Shown here in pieces: positions 56,517 through 64,000 of a stretch of DNA of 64,000 nucleotides (positions are counted from its first letter, which is position 1; every line of letters begins with the position of its first letter). The notes beneath the pieces are model-generated. The model was not told where the DNA came from. It searched no databases and saw nothing but the letters and a program-made list of their open reading frames with translations. Source of the stretch: Conexibacter woesei Iso977N (GTDB lineage: Bacteria > Actinomycetota > Thermoleophilia > Solirubrobacterales > Solirubrobacteraceae); the NCBI RefSeq assembly GCF_000424625.1, contig NZ_AUKG01000005.1:124001-188000 (forward strand), in the 5' to 3' direction. The position numbers were made by a program, and so were the translations under genes.

Positions 56517-58037
56517 CTACATGCGGAAGACGCCGTAGCCCACGGGCTCCAGCGGCGCGTTGGAGCAGGCCGCCAGCGCGCGGGCCAGGACGGCGCGGGT
56601 GTCGCGCGGGTCGATCACGCCGTCGTCCCACAGGCGGGCGGTCGAGTACCAGGGCTTGCCCTGCTCGTCGTACTGGTCCTTGAGCTGGGCGCCGACCTCG
56701 GGCTGGCCGACCTCGGTCATGACCGTCGCCGCCTGCTCGCCGCCCATCACGCTGATCCGCGCGTTGGGCCACATGAACAGGAACCGCGGCGAGTAGGCGC
56801 GGCCGCACATCCCGTAGTTGCCCGCGCCGAACGAGCCGCCCACGATCATGGTGATCTTGGGCACGCGCGCGGTCGCGACCGCGGTGACGAGCTTGGCACC
56901 GTCCTTGGCGATCCCGCCCGCCTCGTAGTCCCTGCCGACCATGAAGCCGGAGATGTTCTGGAAGAACAGCAGCGGGATCTCGCGGCGGTCGCACAGCTCG
57001 ATGAAGTGCGCGGCCTTCAGCGAGGACTCGCTGAACAGGATCCCGTTGTTGGCGACGATCCCGACCGGGTGGCCGTCGAGGTGCGCGAACGCGGTGACGA
57101 CCGTCGTGCCGTACAGCTCCTTGAACTCGTGCAGCTCGGAGTCGTCGACCACGCGGCGCAGGAGGTCGCGCACGTCGTAGGGCGTACGGGTGTCGGTCGG
57201 GACGAGGTCGAGGATCGACTCGGCGTCGTGCTTCGGCAGCCGCGGCGCCTGGCGCGCCCACGGCGCGTCCGGATCCGGCGGGAGCGTCGCGACGATCGAG
57301 CGGACGATCTCCAACGCATGGTCATCATCTTCGGCGAGGTGGTCGACGACGCCCGAGGTGCGTGCGTGCACGTCGCCGCCGCCCAGCTCCTCGGCGGTGA
57401 CGACCTCGCCGGTCGCGGCCTTCACCAGCGGCGGGCCGCCGAGGAAGATCGTGCCCTGGTTGCGGACGATGACGGTCTCGTCGCTCATCGCCGGGACGTA
57501 GGCGCCGCCGGCCGTGCAGGACCCCATCACGCAGGCGATCTGCGGGATCCCGAGCTTCGACAGGTTGGCCTGGTTGTAGAAGATGCGGCCGAAGTGCTCG
57601 CGGTCGGGGAAGACCTCGTCCTGCATCGGCAGGAACGCGCCGCCGGAGTCGACGAGGTAGACGCACGGCAGCCGGTTGTGCAGCGCGATCTCCTGCGCGC
57701 GCAGGTGCTTCTTGACCGTCATGGGGTAGTAGGTCCCGCCCTTGACGGTGGCGTCGTTGGCAACGACGATGACTTGCCGGCCGCTGACCGTGCCGATGCC
57801 CGCGACGACGCCGGCGCCGGGCGCCGCGCCGTCGTAGAGGCCCTCGGCGGCGAGCGCTGAAAGCTCCAGGAACGGCGCGCCCGGGTCGCAGAGCCGCTCG
57901 ACGCGGTCGCGCGGCAGCAGCTTGCCGCGCGCCGTGTGGCGGGCGCGCGCCTTCTCGCCGCCGCCCGCCTGGACGCGCGCAAGGCGGGCGTCGAGGTCCT
58001 CGATCAACGCAAGGTGGTTGTCTCGGTGACCGCTCAT
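56517..58037 (-). CDS. liuB: acyl-CoA carboxylase, carboxyltransferase (beta) subunit, methylcrotonyl-CoA type
   Basis: 506 residues. The ACC carboxyltransferase fold with both crotonase-like halves: [57 protein letters not shown], and in the second half [20 protein letters not shown] and [17 protein letters not shown]. The [15 protein letters not shown] segment favours methylcrotonyl-CoA (MccB) over propionyl-CoA carboxylase. Translationally coupled to the alpha subunit gene (ATGA). It transfers the carboxyl from biotin to 3-methylcrotonyl-CoA in leucine degradation. Confidence 0.92.
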   Translation of the reverse strand: MSGHRDNHLALIEDLDARLARVQAGGGEKARARHTARGKLLPRDRVERLCDPGAPFLELSALAAEGLYDGAAPGAGVVAGIGTVSGRQVIVVANDATVKGGTYYPMTVKKHLRAQEIALHNRLPCVYLVDSGGAFLPMQDEVFPDREHFGRIFYNQANLSKLGIPQIACVMGSCTAGGAYVPAMSDETVIVRNQGTIFLGGPPLVKAATGEVVTAEELGGGDVHARTSGVVDHLAEDDDHALEIVRSIVATLPPDPDAPWARQAPRLPKHDAESILDLVPTDTRTPYDVRDLLRRVVDDSELHEFKELYGTTVVTAFAHLDGHPVGIVANNGILFSESSLKAAHFIELCDRREIPLLFFQNISGFMVGRDYEAGGIAKDGAKLVTAVATARVPKITMIVGGSFGAGNYGMCGRAYSPRFLFMWPNARISVMGGEQAATVMTEVGQPEVGAQLKDQYDEQGKPWYSTARLWDDGVIDPRDTRAVLARALAACSNAPLEPVGYGVFRM

Positions 58038-59875
58038 GCCTCTGCCTCCACGACCGCCAGCAGCGGCTGCCTGAGCGTGACCCTGTCGCCGGCCCTGAGG
58101 TCCAGGCCCTCGACGACGCCCGCGGTGGGCGCGGTGATCGACAGCTCCATCTTCATCGACTCCAACACGATCAGGACGTCGCCCTCCTCCACGGCATCGC
58201 CGTTGCTGACGTTGACCGCCCAGATCGTCCCGGGCATCGGCGCCTCCAGCGATCCCGCCAGCGCGCCGGCCCCGGACCGGACGGGCCGGTGGGTCGCGAC
58301 CGCAAGATGATGTCCATCGCGGAAGACGTAGACCACGTCCTCACCTTCGAGCGCGATCGCGTACCGACGCCGGACGCCGTCGAGGGTGACGTAGGCGAAG
58401 CCGTCGCCGCTCCACGCGAACGCGGCGCCGTCCCAGCGCTGGTCGCCGACGGTGACGACGCCGTCGGCGACGCGCGCCTCGCCGTGGTCCTCCAGCGCGC
58501 GGCGCCAGGGCCCGGCCGGGTGCGCGGTCCCGGCGGCGGCCAGGACGGCGGCGGCGAGCAGGTCGCCGGGCGCGGGTAGGGCAAGCTGTTCGAGGACGCG
58601 CTCCAGCAGCCCGGTGTCCTGCTCGCCGGCGCGGACGTCGTCGCGGCCGATCAGCACGCGCGTGAACGCGGCGTTGGTCGTCACGCCCGCGATCGCGTAC
58701 TGCGCCAGCGCGCGGTCCAGCCGGTCCAGCGCGGTCGCGCGGTCCGGGCCGTAGGCCACCACCTTGGCCAACATGGGGTCGTACGAGGTCCCGACGACGC
58801 TGCCCGCGCGGATGCCCGTATCGACACGTACGCCTTCGCCGTCCGGCAAGGCATGCACCTTGACAACGCCCGTCGCGGGCAGGAAGCCGCCGGCCGGGTC
58901 CTCGGCGTACAGCCGCGCCTCGACCGCGTGGCCGAGCGGCGCCAGCAGGTCCTGCTCGAGCGTCAGCTCCTCCCCCGCCGCGACGCGCAGCTGCTGCTCG
59001 ACGAGGTCCAACCCGTACACCAACTCGGTGACCGGGTGCTCGACCTGCAGCCGCGTGTTCATCTCCAGGAAGAAGAACTCCGAGGCGTCGCCGGTGGCGA
59101 TGAACTCGACCGTCCCGGCCCCCTCGTACCCGCACGCGCGCACGAGGGCCACCGCGGCGGCGCCCATCTCGGCGCGCAGCTGCGGCGAGACGACCGGCGA
59201 CGGCGCCTCCTCCACGACCTTCTGGTGGCGGCGCTGCAGCGAGCACTCGCGCTCGCCGAGGTGGACGACGTTGCCGTGCCCATCCGCGAGCACCTGGATC
59301 TCGATGTGCCGCGGGCGCTCCAGGTACTGCTCGACGATCACACGGTCGTCGCCGAAGGCGCTCAGCGCCTCGCGCTGCGCGGCGGCCGTCGCGGCCTCCA
59401 GCTCGTCGGCGGCGCGCACGACGCGCATGCCCTTGCCGCCCCCGCCCGCGACCGCCTTGACGACGACCGGGAAGCCCGCGCCGTCGCCGGACGGCACGAC
59501 CGGGACGCCCGCCGCCGCGGCCGCCTCCTTGGCCGCGCCCTTGTCGCCCATCAGCTCGATCGCCTCCGGCGGCGGGCCGATCCACACCAGCCCGGCGTCG
59601 CGGACGGCGCGCGCGAAGGCGGCGTTCTCGCTCAGGAACCCGTAGCCCGGGTGCACCGACCGCGCGCCCGCGACCCGCGCGGCACGCAGCAGCTCGTCCA
59701 TGTCGAGGTAGGACCCGATCGACACCACCATGTCGGTCGCGTCGGCGTGCAGCGCGCCCGCGTCGGCCTCGGTCACCACGCCCACCGTCGACAGCCCCAG
59801 CCCGTGCGCGGTCCGCGCGACCCGCGCCGCGATCTCGCCGCGGTTGGCGATCAGGATCGGCGCCAGCTCACGCAT
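58034..59875 (-). CDS. liuD: acyl-CoA carboxylase alpha subunit (biotin carboxylase plus BCCP), methylcrotonyl-CoA type
   Basis: 613 residues. Biotin carboxylase domain with [20 protein letters not shown] at the start, [20 protein letters not shown] (ATP grasp), [21 protein letters not shown] as ...[18 protein letters not shown], and [19 protein letters not shown] middle BT region joins it to the biotinyl domain, in which Lys575 of [11 protein letters not shown] is the biotin site. Overlaps the HMG-CoA lyase gene by eight bases. Partner of the carboxyltransferase encoded next to it. Confidence 0.93.
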   Translation of the reverse strand: MRELAPILIANRGEIAARVARTAHGLGLSTVGVVTEADAGALHADATDMVVSIGSYLDMDELLRAARVAGARSVHPGYGFLSENAAFARAVRDAGLVWIGPPPEAIELMGDKGAAKEAAAAAGVPVVPSGDGAGFPVVVKAVAGGGGKGMRVVRAADELEAATAAAQREALSAFGDDRVIVEQYLERPRHIEIQVLADGHGNVVHLGERECSLQRRHQKVVEEAPSPVVSPQLRAEMGAAAVALVRACGYEGAGTVEFIATGDASEFFFLEMNTRLQVEHPVTELVYGLDLVEQQLRVAAGEELTLEQDLLAPLGHAVEARLYAEDPAGGFLPATGVVKVHALPDGEGVRVDTGIRAGSVVGTSYDPMLAKVVAYGPDRATALDRLDRALAQYAIAGVTTNAAFTRVLIGRDDVRAGEQDTGLLERVLEQLALPAPGDLLAAAVLAAAGTAHPAGPWRRALEDHGEARVADGVVTVGDQRWDGAAFAWSGDGFAYVTLDGVRRRYAIALEGEDVVYVFRDGHHLAVATHRPVRSGAGALAGSLEAPMPGTIWAVNVSNGDAVEEGDVLIVLESMKMELSITAPTAGVVEGLDLRAGDRVTLRQPLLAVVEAEA

Positions 59876-60788
59876 CGTTCCACTCCACGGGCCCGGCCAC
59901 GAGCGTGTGCGAGCCGAGCGGCCGGCCGAGCACGTCGCGCGCCGCGCGCGCCGCGCCGAGCAAGGACCCCAGGTCGATCCCCGTGTCGATCCCCATCTCC
60001 TCCAACATCGACACCAGGTCCTCGGTCGCGATGTTGCCGGTCGCGCCCGCCGGGACCGGGCAGCCGCCCAGCTCGCCGAACGACGACTCGAACGACTGAC
60101 ATCCCGCCTGCAGCGCCGCGTACACGTTCGCCAGGCCCTGCCCGCGCGTGTTGTGGAAGTGCGCGGTCAGCTCGACGTCGTCGCCGAGCGCCTCGCGCGC
60201 CGCCACGAAGAACTCCCCCACCTGCGCCGGGTTCGCCATCCCGGTCGTGTCGCCGAAGCCAATCTCGCTCGCCCCCGCCGCGATCAGCTGCTCCGCGATC
60301 CCGAACACGCGCTCCGGCGGCACGTGGCCCTCGTAGGGGCAGCCGAACGCGACCGACAGCACCGCCTCGCAGCGCAGCCCCTCGGCCACGCCGCGGCCGA
60401 TCACGCGCTGAAGCCCCGCCAGCGACTCGGCGATCGGCCTGTTGACGTTGGCCCTGTTGTGGGACTCGCTCGCCGACATGAAGCAGTTGATCTCGGAGAA
60501 CCGATCCCGATGCGCCAGCGCGTTGTCGAACCCGCGCTCGTTGGGGATCAGCACCGTGACCGCAACATCATCAGGAACGGAGATCGCCTCCAGCACCGCA
60601 CTCGCGTCGGCCAGCTGCGGGATCACGTCGGCGCGGACGAACGACGTGACCTCCAAGCGCCGCACGCCCGTCCGGGCCAGCAGGTCGATCAGCGCCACCT
60701 TGTCGGCGCTCGCGATCACCTCGGGCTCGTTCTGGAACCCGTCCCGCGGGCCGACCTCGCGGATCCGGACCGACGAAGGCAATGCCAT
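59868..60788 (-). CDS. liuE: hydroxymethylglutaryl-CoA lyase
   Basis: 306 residues. HMGL-like TIM barrel: VRIREVGPRDGFQNEPEVI, LEVTSFVRADVIPQLADA, CFMSASESHNRANVNR, SVAFGCPYEGHVPPERV, IGFGDTTGMANPAQV, AHFHNTRGQGLANVYAAL and FGELGGCPVPAGATGNIATE with the catalytic Cys. Cleaves HMG-CoA into acetyl-CoA and acetoacetate, the last step of leucine breakdown. Between acyl-CoA dehydrogenase and the carboxylase alpha gene, in one operon. Confidence 0.93.
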   Translation of the reverse strand: MALPSSVRIREVGPRDGFQNEPEVIASADKVALIDLLARTGVRRLEVTSFVRADVIPQLADASAVLEAISVPDDVAVTVLIPNERGFDNALAHRDRFSEINCFMSASESHNRANVNRPIAESLAGLQRVIGRGVAEGLRCEAVLSVAFGCPYEGHVPPERVFGIAEQLIAAGASEIGFGDTTGMANPAQVGEFFVAAREALGDDVELTAHFHNTRGQGLANVYAALQAGCQSFESSFGELGGCPVPAGATGNIATEDLVSMLEEMGIDTGIDLGSLLGAARAARDVLGRPLGSHTLVAGPVEWNDA

Positions 60789-60797
60789 TACGAACCC

Positions 60798-61931
60798 CTA
60801 CGCCCCGAGCGCCCGCGCGATGACCATCTGCTGGACCTCGTCGGTGCCCTCACCGATCGTGAGGATCTTGGCGTCGCGGTAGAACCGGCACACCGGGTAC
60901 TCCTCGATGAACCCGTAGCCGCCGTGGATCTGCACGGCCTCCTCGGTGCAGCGCACCGCCAGCCGCCCGGTCTTCAGCTTCGCCTGCGCGGCGGTCAGCG
61001 TGAAGTTGCGGCCCTGGTCCTTCAACCACGCGGCCTTGTAGGTCAGCAGGCGCGCCGCCTCGATCTCCGTGGCCATGTCGGACAACTTGCCCTGGATGGC
61101 CTGGAACTTGGAGATCGACTGACCGAACGCCTTGCGCTCCCTGGCGTACTTCAAGGCCTCGTCCAACGCGCCCTGCGCGAGGCCGACGCCCATCGCCGCC
61201 ACGCCGATCCGGCCGATGTCGAGGATGTGCAGGAACTGCTTGAAGCCGGCGCCGCGCGGGCCGAGCAGGTTGTCCTCCGGCACGCGGCAGTCCTCGAAGA
61301 CGAGCGGGCGCGTGTCCGACGCGTTCCACCCCATCTTGCGATACGGCTCGCCCTGCTCGTAGCCGGGGGTCCCGTTCTCGACGATGAGGTTGGAGATCTC
61401 GCCGTCGCCGGTCCGGGCGGTGATCGCCACGTGGCCGGAGATCGACGTCCCCGCGTTGGTGATGAACTGCTTGGCGCCGTTGACGACCCAGCCGTCGCCG
61501 TCGAGCTCCGCGCGCGTCTTGACGTTGCCGGCATCGCTGCCCGCCTCGGGCTCGGTCAGGCCGAACGCGCCGAGCTTGCGCCCCGCGCACAGGTCCGGCA
61601 GCAGCCGCGCCTTCTGCTCGTCGTTGCCGAACAGGTAGACCGGCTGCGTGCCCAGCGACGTGTGCGCGCACATCGTGATCGCCACCGACGAGTCGATCCG
61701 CGTCAGCTCCTCGACGGCGATCGCGTACTGCAGCGCGGTGCCGCCCGCGCCGCCGACCTCCTCCGGGAACGGGATCCCCATCCACCCCAGCTCGCCCATC
61801 CTGGCGACCAGGTCATAGGGGAACGCCTTCGTGCGGTCCAGCTCCTCGGCCTGCGGCGCGACCTCGCCGGTGGCGAAGTCGCGGACCGTGCGCTGGAGCA
61901 GCTGGGTGTCGTCGTCGAGGTCGAACAGCAT
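60798..61931 (-). CDS. liuA: acyl-CoA dehydrogenase, isovaleryl-CoA type
   Basis: 377 residues from the ATG at 61931; a longer reading frame to 61997 would run through the operator. Acyl-CoA dehydrogenase signatures: GAFGLTEPEAGSDAGNVKT (FAD/substrate), QFITNAGTSISGHVAIT, the C-terminal VQIHGGYGFIEEYPVCRFYR and ILTIGEGTDEVQQMVIARAL. Catalytic Glu is likely in the GEGTDEVQQ part or in the alternative position used by isovaleryl-CoA dehydrogenases near residue 250; I cannot settle this by eye. First gene of the operon and so most likely isovaleryl-CoA dehydrogenase of leucine catabolism, though short-chain dehydrogenase is an alternative. Confidence 0.9.
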   Translation of the reverse strand: MLFDLDDDTQLLQRTVRDFATGEVAPQAEELDRTKAFPYDLVARMGELGWMGIPFPEEVGGAGGTALQYAIAVEELTRIDSSVAITMCAHTSLGTQPVYLFGNDEQKARLLPDLCAGRKLGAFGLTEPEAGSDAGNVKTRAELDGDGWVVNGAKQFITNAGTSISGHVAITARTGDGEISNLIVENGTPGYEQGEPYRKMGWNASDTRPLVFEDCRVPEDNLLGPRGAGFKQFLHILDIGRIGVAAMGVGLAQGALDEALKYARERKAFGQSISKFQAIQGKLSDMATEIEAARLLTYKAAWLKDQGRNFTLTAAQAKLKTGRLAVRCTEEAVQIHGGYGFIEEYPVCRFYRDAKILTIGEGTDEVQQMVIARALGA

Positions 61932-61937
61932 GGCCGG

Positions 61938-61984
61938 ATCGTACCGAATGATCGTTCGAACTTCGAATGTCCATTCGGTAGAGT
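61938..61984. promoter_or_regulatory. TetR operator and divergent leaderless promoters of the leucine-degradation operon
   Basis: A perfect inverted repeat TACCGAATG (61942-61950) / CATTCGGTA (61972-61980) encloses a 21-base core that itself contains two further CGAA/TTCG pairs (ATCGTTCGAACTTCGAATGT). Minus-strand TACGAT (61943 to 61938) is six bases from the dehydrogenase ATG, and plus-strand TAGAGT (61979-61984) is 11 bases from the TetR ATG. Both overlap the repeat arms, so one bound regulator would silence both directions. Confidence 0.65.
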
Positions 61985-61995
61985 CCGCGGCTCCC

Positions 61996-62589
61996 ATGGC
62001 CCTGCCGCCCCGTCCCCGTCGCGCCGCGTTGCGCGAGCGCTACGACCGCCGCCAGGCGGAGGTCGTCCAGGAAGCCGCTCGCGTCTTCGCGGCGCGCGGG
62101 TACGACCAGACGTCGGTGCCTCAATTGGCCGAGGAGCTCGGCATCGCGGCGGGCAGCCTGTACCACTACTTCAGGTCCAAGGAGCAGCTGCTGATCGCGA
62201 TCTGCGACCAGCTCATGGACCCGCTGCTGGTCGAGGCGCGCGAGCTGCTCGACGACCCGGGCGACGACGCCGCCGAGCGGCTGCGGGACCTCGTCCGCCT
62301 CTGGGTTCGCCACGTGATCGCCCACCGCGACCACATGCTGGTGTTCCTGCAGGAGCGCCACGTCATCGACCACGGCGACCAGTGGCTGCCGGTCCGCCGC
62401 AGCCGCAAGCGCTTCGAGGAGCTGGTCGAGGAGGTCCTGGAGGACGTCCCGACCCGCCTCGGCGACCGCCGCCTGACGCTGTCGGCCCTGCTCGGCATGG
62501 TCAACCACACCGCCCAGTGGTACCGGCCCCGCGGCCGCCTCGACGCCGACGCCATCGCCGACGGCTACGCCGACCTGATCCTGGCGTAA
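61996..62589 (+). CDS. TetR-family regulator of the leucine-degradation operon
   Basis: 197 residues. HTH with AEVVQEAARVFAARGYDQTS and LAEELGIAAGSLYHYFRSKE, then a TetR_C_24/KstR2-like domain (LVRLWVRHVIAHRDHMLVF, FEELVEEVLEDVP, LLGMVNHTAQWYRP). Divergent from the acyl-CoA dehydrogenase operon over an operator. Related regulators of acyl-CoA catabolism (KstR2, PaaR, LiuQ-like) respond to CoA thioesters, so an acyl-CoA from leucine breakdown is the probable ligand. Confidence 0.9.
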   Translation: MALPPRPRRAALRERYDRRQAEVVQEAARVFAARGYDQTSVPQLAEELGIAAGSLYHYFRSKEQLLIAICDQLMDPLLVEARELLDDPGDDAAERLRDLVRLWVRHVIAHRDHMLVFLQERHVIDHGDQWLPVRRSRKRFEELVEEVLEDVPTRLGDRRLTLSALLGMVNHTAQWYRPRGRLDADAIADGYADLILA

Positions 62590-62734
62590 CGCGGCCCGCC
62601 GTCAGGATCCTGCCGCAAGCGGGACGGGTGTGACCCACTCCCGCGCCGGGTCTGATGTACTTCCGCGTTCCCCAGACGACGGGTGCCCCACGCGCCCGCC
62701 GTCATCGACAGAAGAAGCAGGAGAGGCTCCTCTG

Positions 62735-63481
62735 ATGCAGAGCAAGAAGCTGCTGGCCGCGGCCGGTTTCGCCACGGTCGCGCTGGCGTCGGCCGCGTAC
62801 GCGCAGTCCACCGCGCCCAACCAGTACAACGTCACCGGCGGCACGTCGATCCGCGGCGGCACGGCGGCCAAGCCGAAGGCGGCGGACCTGAAGTTCGCGT
62901 TCCAGCTGACGGCCGGCACCACGGTCCCGCAGGTCGTCAAGACCTACACGATCAAGGTCGAGGGCGGTCGTGTGAACTGGAAGATCGTCCCGAGCTGCGC
63001 GGCCGCCAAGATGGACGCGGCCGCCTCCGACGCGAGCTGCCCCGCGGCCTCCAAGGTCGGCAGCGGCACGCTGAAGGCGCTGATCGGCTCGACCGGCCAG
63101 CCGGCCTCCGACGCCCAGACCTGCACCCTGCCGTTCAAGATCTACAACTCGGGTGGCGGCAAGGCCGCGCTGTGGATCAAGACCGAGGGCGGCTGCCCGG
63201 TCCCGATCGCCCAGACGGTCCCGGCCAGGTGGACCCAGAGCGGCACGACCGGCGGCCTGACGTTCACGGTCCCGGACCTGCTGCGCCACCAGGTCGGCCT
63301 CGACCTGCCGGTCGTCGACGCCAAGGCGACGATCTCGAGGATCACGAAGACCGTGAAGGGCAAGAAGGTCGGCTTCCTGGAGTCGACCGGCTGCAAGGAC
63401 GGCAAGCGCGACTTCTCGGTCCAGTTCACGACCGACGACGGCCAGTCGCAGACCGTCAAGAAGACGCTGGCCTACTGCTAG
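62735..63481 (+). CDS. secreted beta-rich protein of unknown function
   Basis: 248 residues. A strong ribosome site GGAGAGG stands before the ATG, and the signal peptide MQSKKLLAAAGFATVALASA is cleaved after AYA near residue 22. The mature chain has no family match known to me: PKAADLKFAFQLTAGTTVPQ, SCPAASKVGSGTLKAL, TCTLPFKIYNSGGGKAALWI, and a C-terminal SVQFTTDDGQSQTVKKTLAY. Six or so cysteines are spaced to form disulfides. The C-P-A-A-S-K-V-G-S-G-T segment is, from memory, common in secreted proteins of Solirubrobacterales. Stands alone; its stop faces the convergent lipoprotein gene. The 145 bases upstream hold a CAGGATCCTG palindrome (62603-62612) but no promoter I can defend. Confidence 0.75.
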   Translation: MQSKKLLAAAGFATVALASAAYAQSTAPNQYNVTGGTSIRGGTAAKPKAADLKFAFQLTAGTTVPQVVKTYTIKVEGGRVNWKIVPSCAAAKMDAAASDASCPAASKVGSGTLKALIGSTGQPASDAQTCTLPFKIYNSGGGKAALWIKTEGGCPVPIAQTVPARWTQSGTTGGLTFTVPDLLRHQVGLDLPVVDAKATISRITKTVKGKKVGFLESTGCKDGKRDFSVQFTTDDGQSQTVKKTLAYC

Positions 63482-63511
63482 CCCGCTGACGACGCGCGTG
63501 CGGGACGGCTG

Positions 63512-63961
63512 CTACTGATCGTCGTAGCCGTCCTTCACGCCGTCCCAGAACGCGTTGGTCACCGAGTCGCGCGTGTTGGCGCTGCTCGAGGCCTGCGTGC
63601 GCAGGTCCTGGATCTGGCCCTGCAGCTCGGACTTCGCCGCCGCCTTGGCATCCGGATCGGTCGCGGTGACCGACTGCTTGAAGGCCCCGATCGCTCCGTT
63701 GAGCGTGTCCTGCTGGACGCGCGCCTGGCTCCTGACGCGTGACGAGACGTCGTCGCTGACGTCGCCGACCGCCTTCCTGAGGTCCGCGACCCCGGCCTGC
63801 ACGCTGTCGACCGAGTCGGCGTCGGCGATCTGGCGCAGCGCCTCGCCGACCTTCTTGCCGGAGTCGTGCGCGTTGTCCTCGGGCGAGCTGCCGCAGCCGG
63901 CGGCGAACACGAGCAGCAGCGCGGCGAGCGCGGCGGCGACGGTCGTCCGGGCGCGCATCAC
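63512..63961 (-). CDS. small lipoprotein with helical domain
   Basis: 149 residues from GTG 63961 (or 148 from ATG 63958). A signal with lipobox FAAGC near residue 23 is followed by a predicted all-helical domain (KKVGEALRQIADADSVDSV, ADLRKAVGDVSDDVSSRVR, QVQ-poor QQDTLNGAIGAFKQSV, ELQGQIQDLRTQASSSANT) and an acidic end. No family assigned. The start is translationally coupled to a gene whose last codons reach the window edge. Confidence 0.7.
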   Translation of the reverse strand: MMRARTTVAAALAALLLVFAAGCGSSPEDNAHDSGKKVGEALRQIADADSVDSVQAGVADLRKAVGDVSDDVSSRVRSQARVQQDTLNGAIGAFKQSVTATDPDAKAAAKSELQGQIQDLRTQASSSANTRDSVTNAFWDGVKDGYDDQ

Positions 63962-64000
63962 GCCACGCTCCCGCCGCCGCGCGGAGCGAAGACCAGCGCC
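63958..64000 (-). CDS. 3' end of a gene running out of the window
   Basis: Thirteen codons ending ALVFAPRGGGSVA and a TGA at 63958-63960 that overlaps the lipoprotein start (GTGA/ATG). The tight coupling and lack of any other explanation support a real gene end, but there is too little to name a product. Confidence 0.35.
   Translation of the reverse strand, partial: ALVFAPRGGGSVA

Noticed and set aside
61932..61997. N-terminal extension of the acyl-CoA dehydrogenase to 61997
   Set aside because: The extension is encoded by the operator and both promoters. The start MLFDLDDD at 61931 fits the family.
63482..63503. Bidirectional terminator between the last two convergent genes
   Set aside because: CCCGC/GCGGG pair with a 13-base loop is only five base pairs and could be chance in this GC-rich DNA.

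Overview
The window is a very GC-rich, tightly packed stretch of a bacterial chromosome. Several traits point to a high-GC actinobacterium, most likely of the Thermoleophilia/Solirubrobacterales type (inferred from style, not from a marker gene): many ATGA/GTGA gene overlaps, GTG starts, hexamers of the form TAnnnT only 5-11 bases upstream of start codons (leaderless promoters), and secreted proteins with Gly-rich linkers and basic C-terminal beta domains. I see no rRNA, tRNA, CRISPR array, integrase or transposase gene. No gap between genes exceeds about 230 bases.

Region 1 (1-14180): the tail of a cupin gene and an aldo/keto reductase are followed by the main catabolic locus on the minus strand. 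This is a propane-type soluble diiron monooxygenase operon, read in the order IclR regulator, prmA (hydroxylase alpha), prmB (reductase), prmC (hydroxylase beta), prmD (coupling protein), amidohydrolase, MIP18/DUF59 metal-cluster protein, zinc alcohol dehydrogenase and a dedicated GroEL. It ends at a strong GC hairpin. All five diiron ligands surrounding the two EXXH motifs of PrmA have exactly the spacing of the methane monooxygenase alpha chain. The GroEL has Gly where the catalytic Asp398 of ordinary GroEL stands. A GAF-domain regulator gene and, divergently, an acetate transporter gene lie upstream, separated by two perfect palindromes. A likely flow is alkane to secondary alcohol (PrmABCD), then ketone (ADH). 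A Baeyer-Villiger-type monooxygenase at 46872-48377 could take a ketone on to an ester, and the transporter could handle acetate; that link is inference.

Region 2 (14230-29181): an Lrp regulator gene diverges from a DUF6421-like protein / SDR / threonine aldolase run. It is followed by a Vps62-like protein, a HelD-type RNA polymerase helicase, a membrane protein fused to a PI-PLC X domain, a chemoreceptor, and two secreted proteins (GH144-like glycoamylase and Vgb-like beta-propeller).

Region 3 (29302-40592): a LuxR regulator, then a two-component system in one operon with a repeat lipoprotein, a peptidoglycan-binding efflux adaptor and a MacB-type ABC exporter. After these come an NAD-dependent epimerase, a DUF5069-like protein, a tandem CrcB fluoride channel pair, a Rieske oxygenase with a divergent TetR, and a small protein that looks like a degenerate acylphosphatase joined to a degenerate LigD-type phosphoesterase domain.

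Region 4 (40680-53555): a cupin, then a phosphoesterase neighbourhood (secreted protein, Tat-exported phospholipase C, HAD acid phosphatase, and an unusual trypsin-like protease fused to an S1/P1-type zinc nuclease domain). This is followed by the FAD monooxygenase with a divergent PucR regulator, an MFS exporter with a divergent TetR and a clear operator, and a queuosine-salvage (DUF2419) gene divergent from an orphan substrate-binding lipoprotein.

Region 5 (53552-64000): a 168-base element with long terminal inverted repeats sits between two convergent genes. Beyond it are a VOC protein, a FUSC membrane protein, and a leucine/isovalerate degradation operon (acyl-CoA dehydrogenase, HMG-CoA lyase, biotin-dependent carboxylase alpha and beta) under a divergent TetR with a conspicuous operator. 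The window ends with a secreted protein, a small lipoprotein, and the last few codons of another gene.
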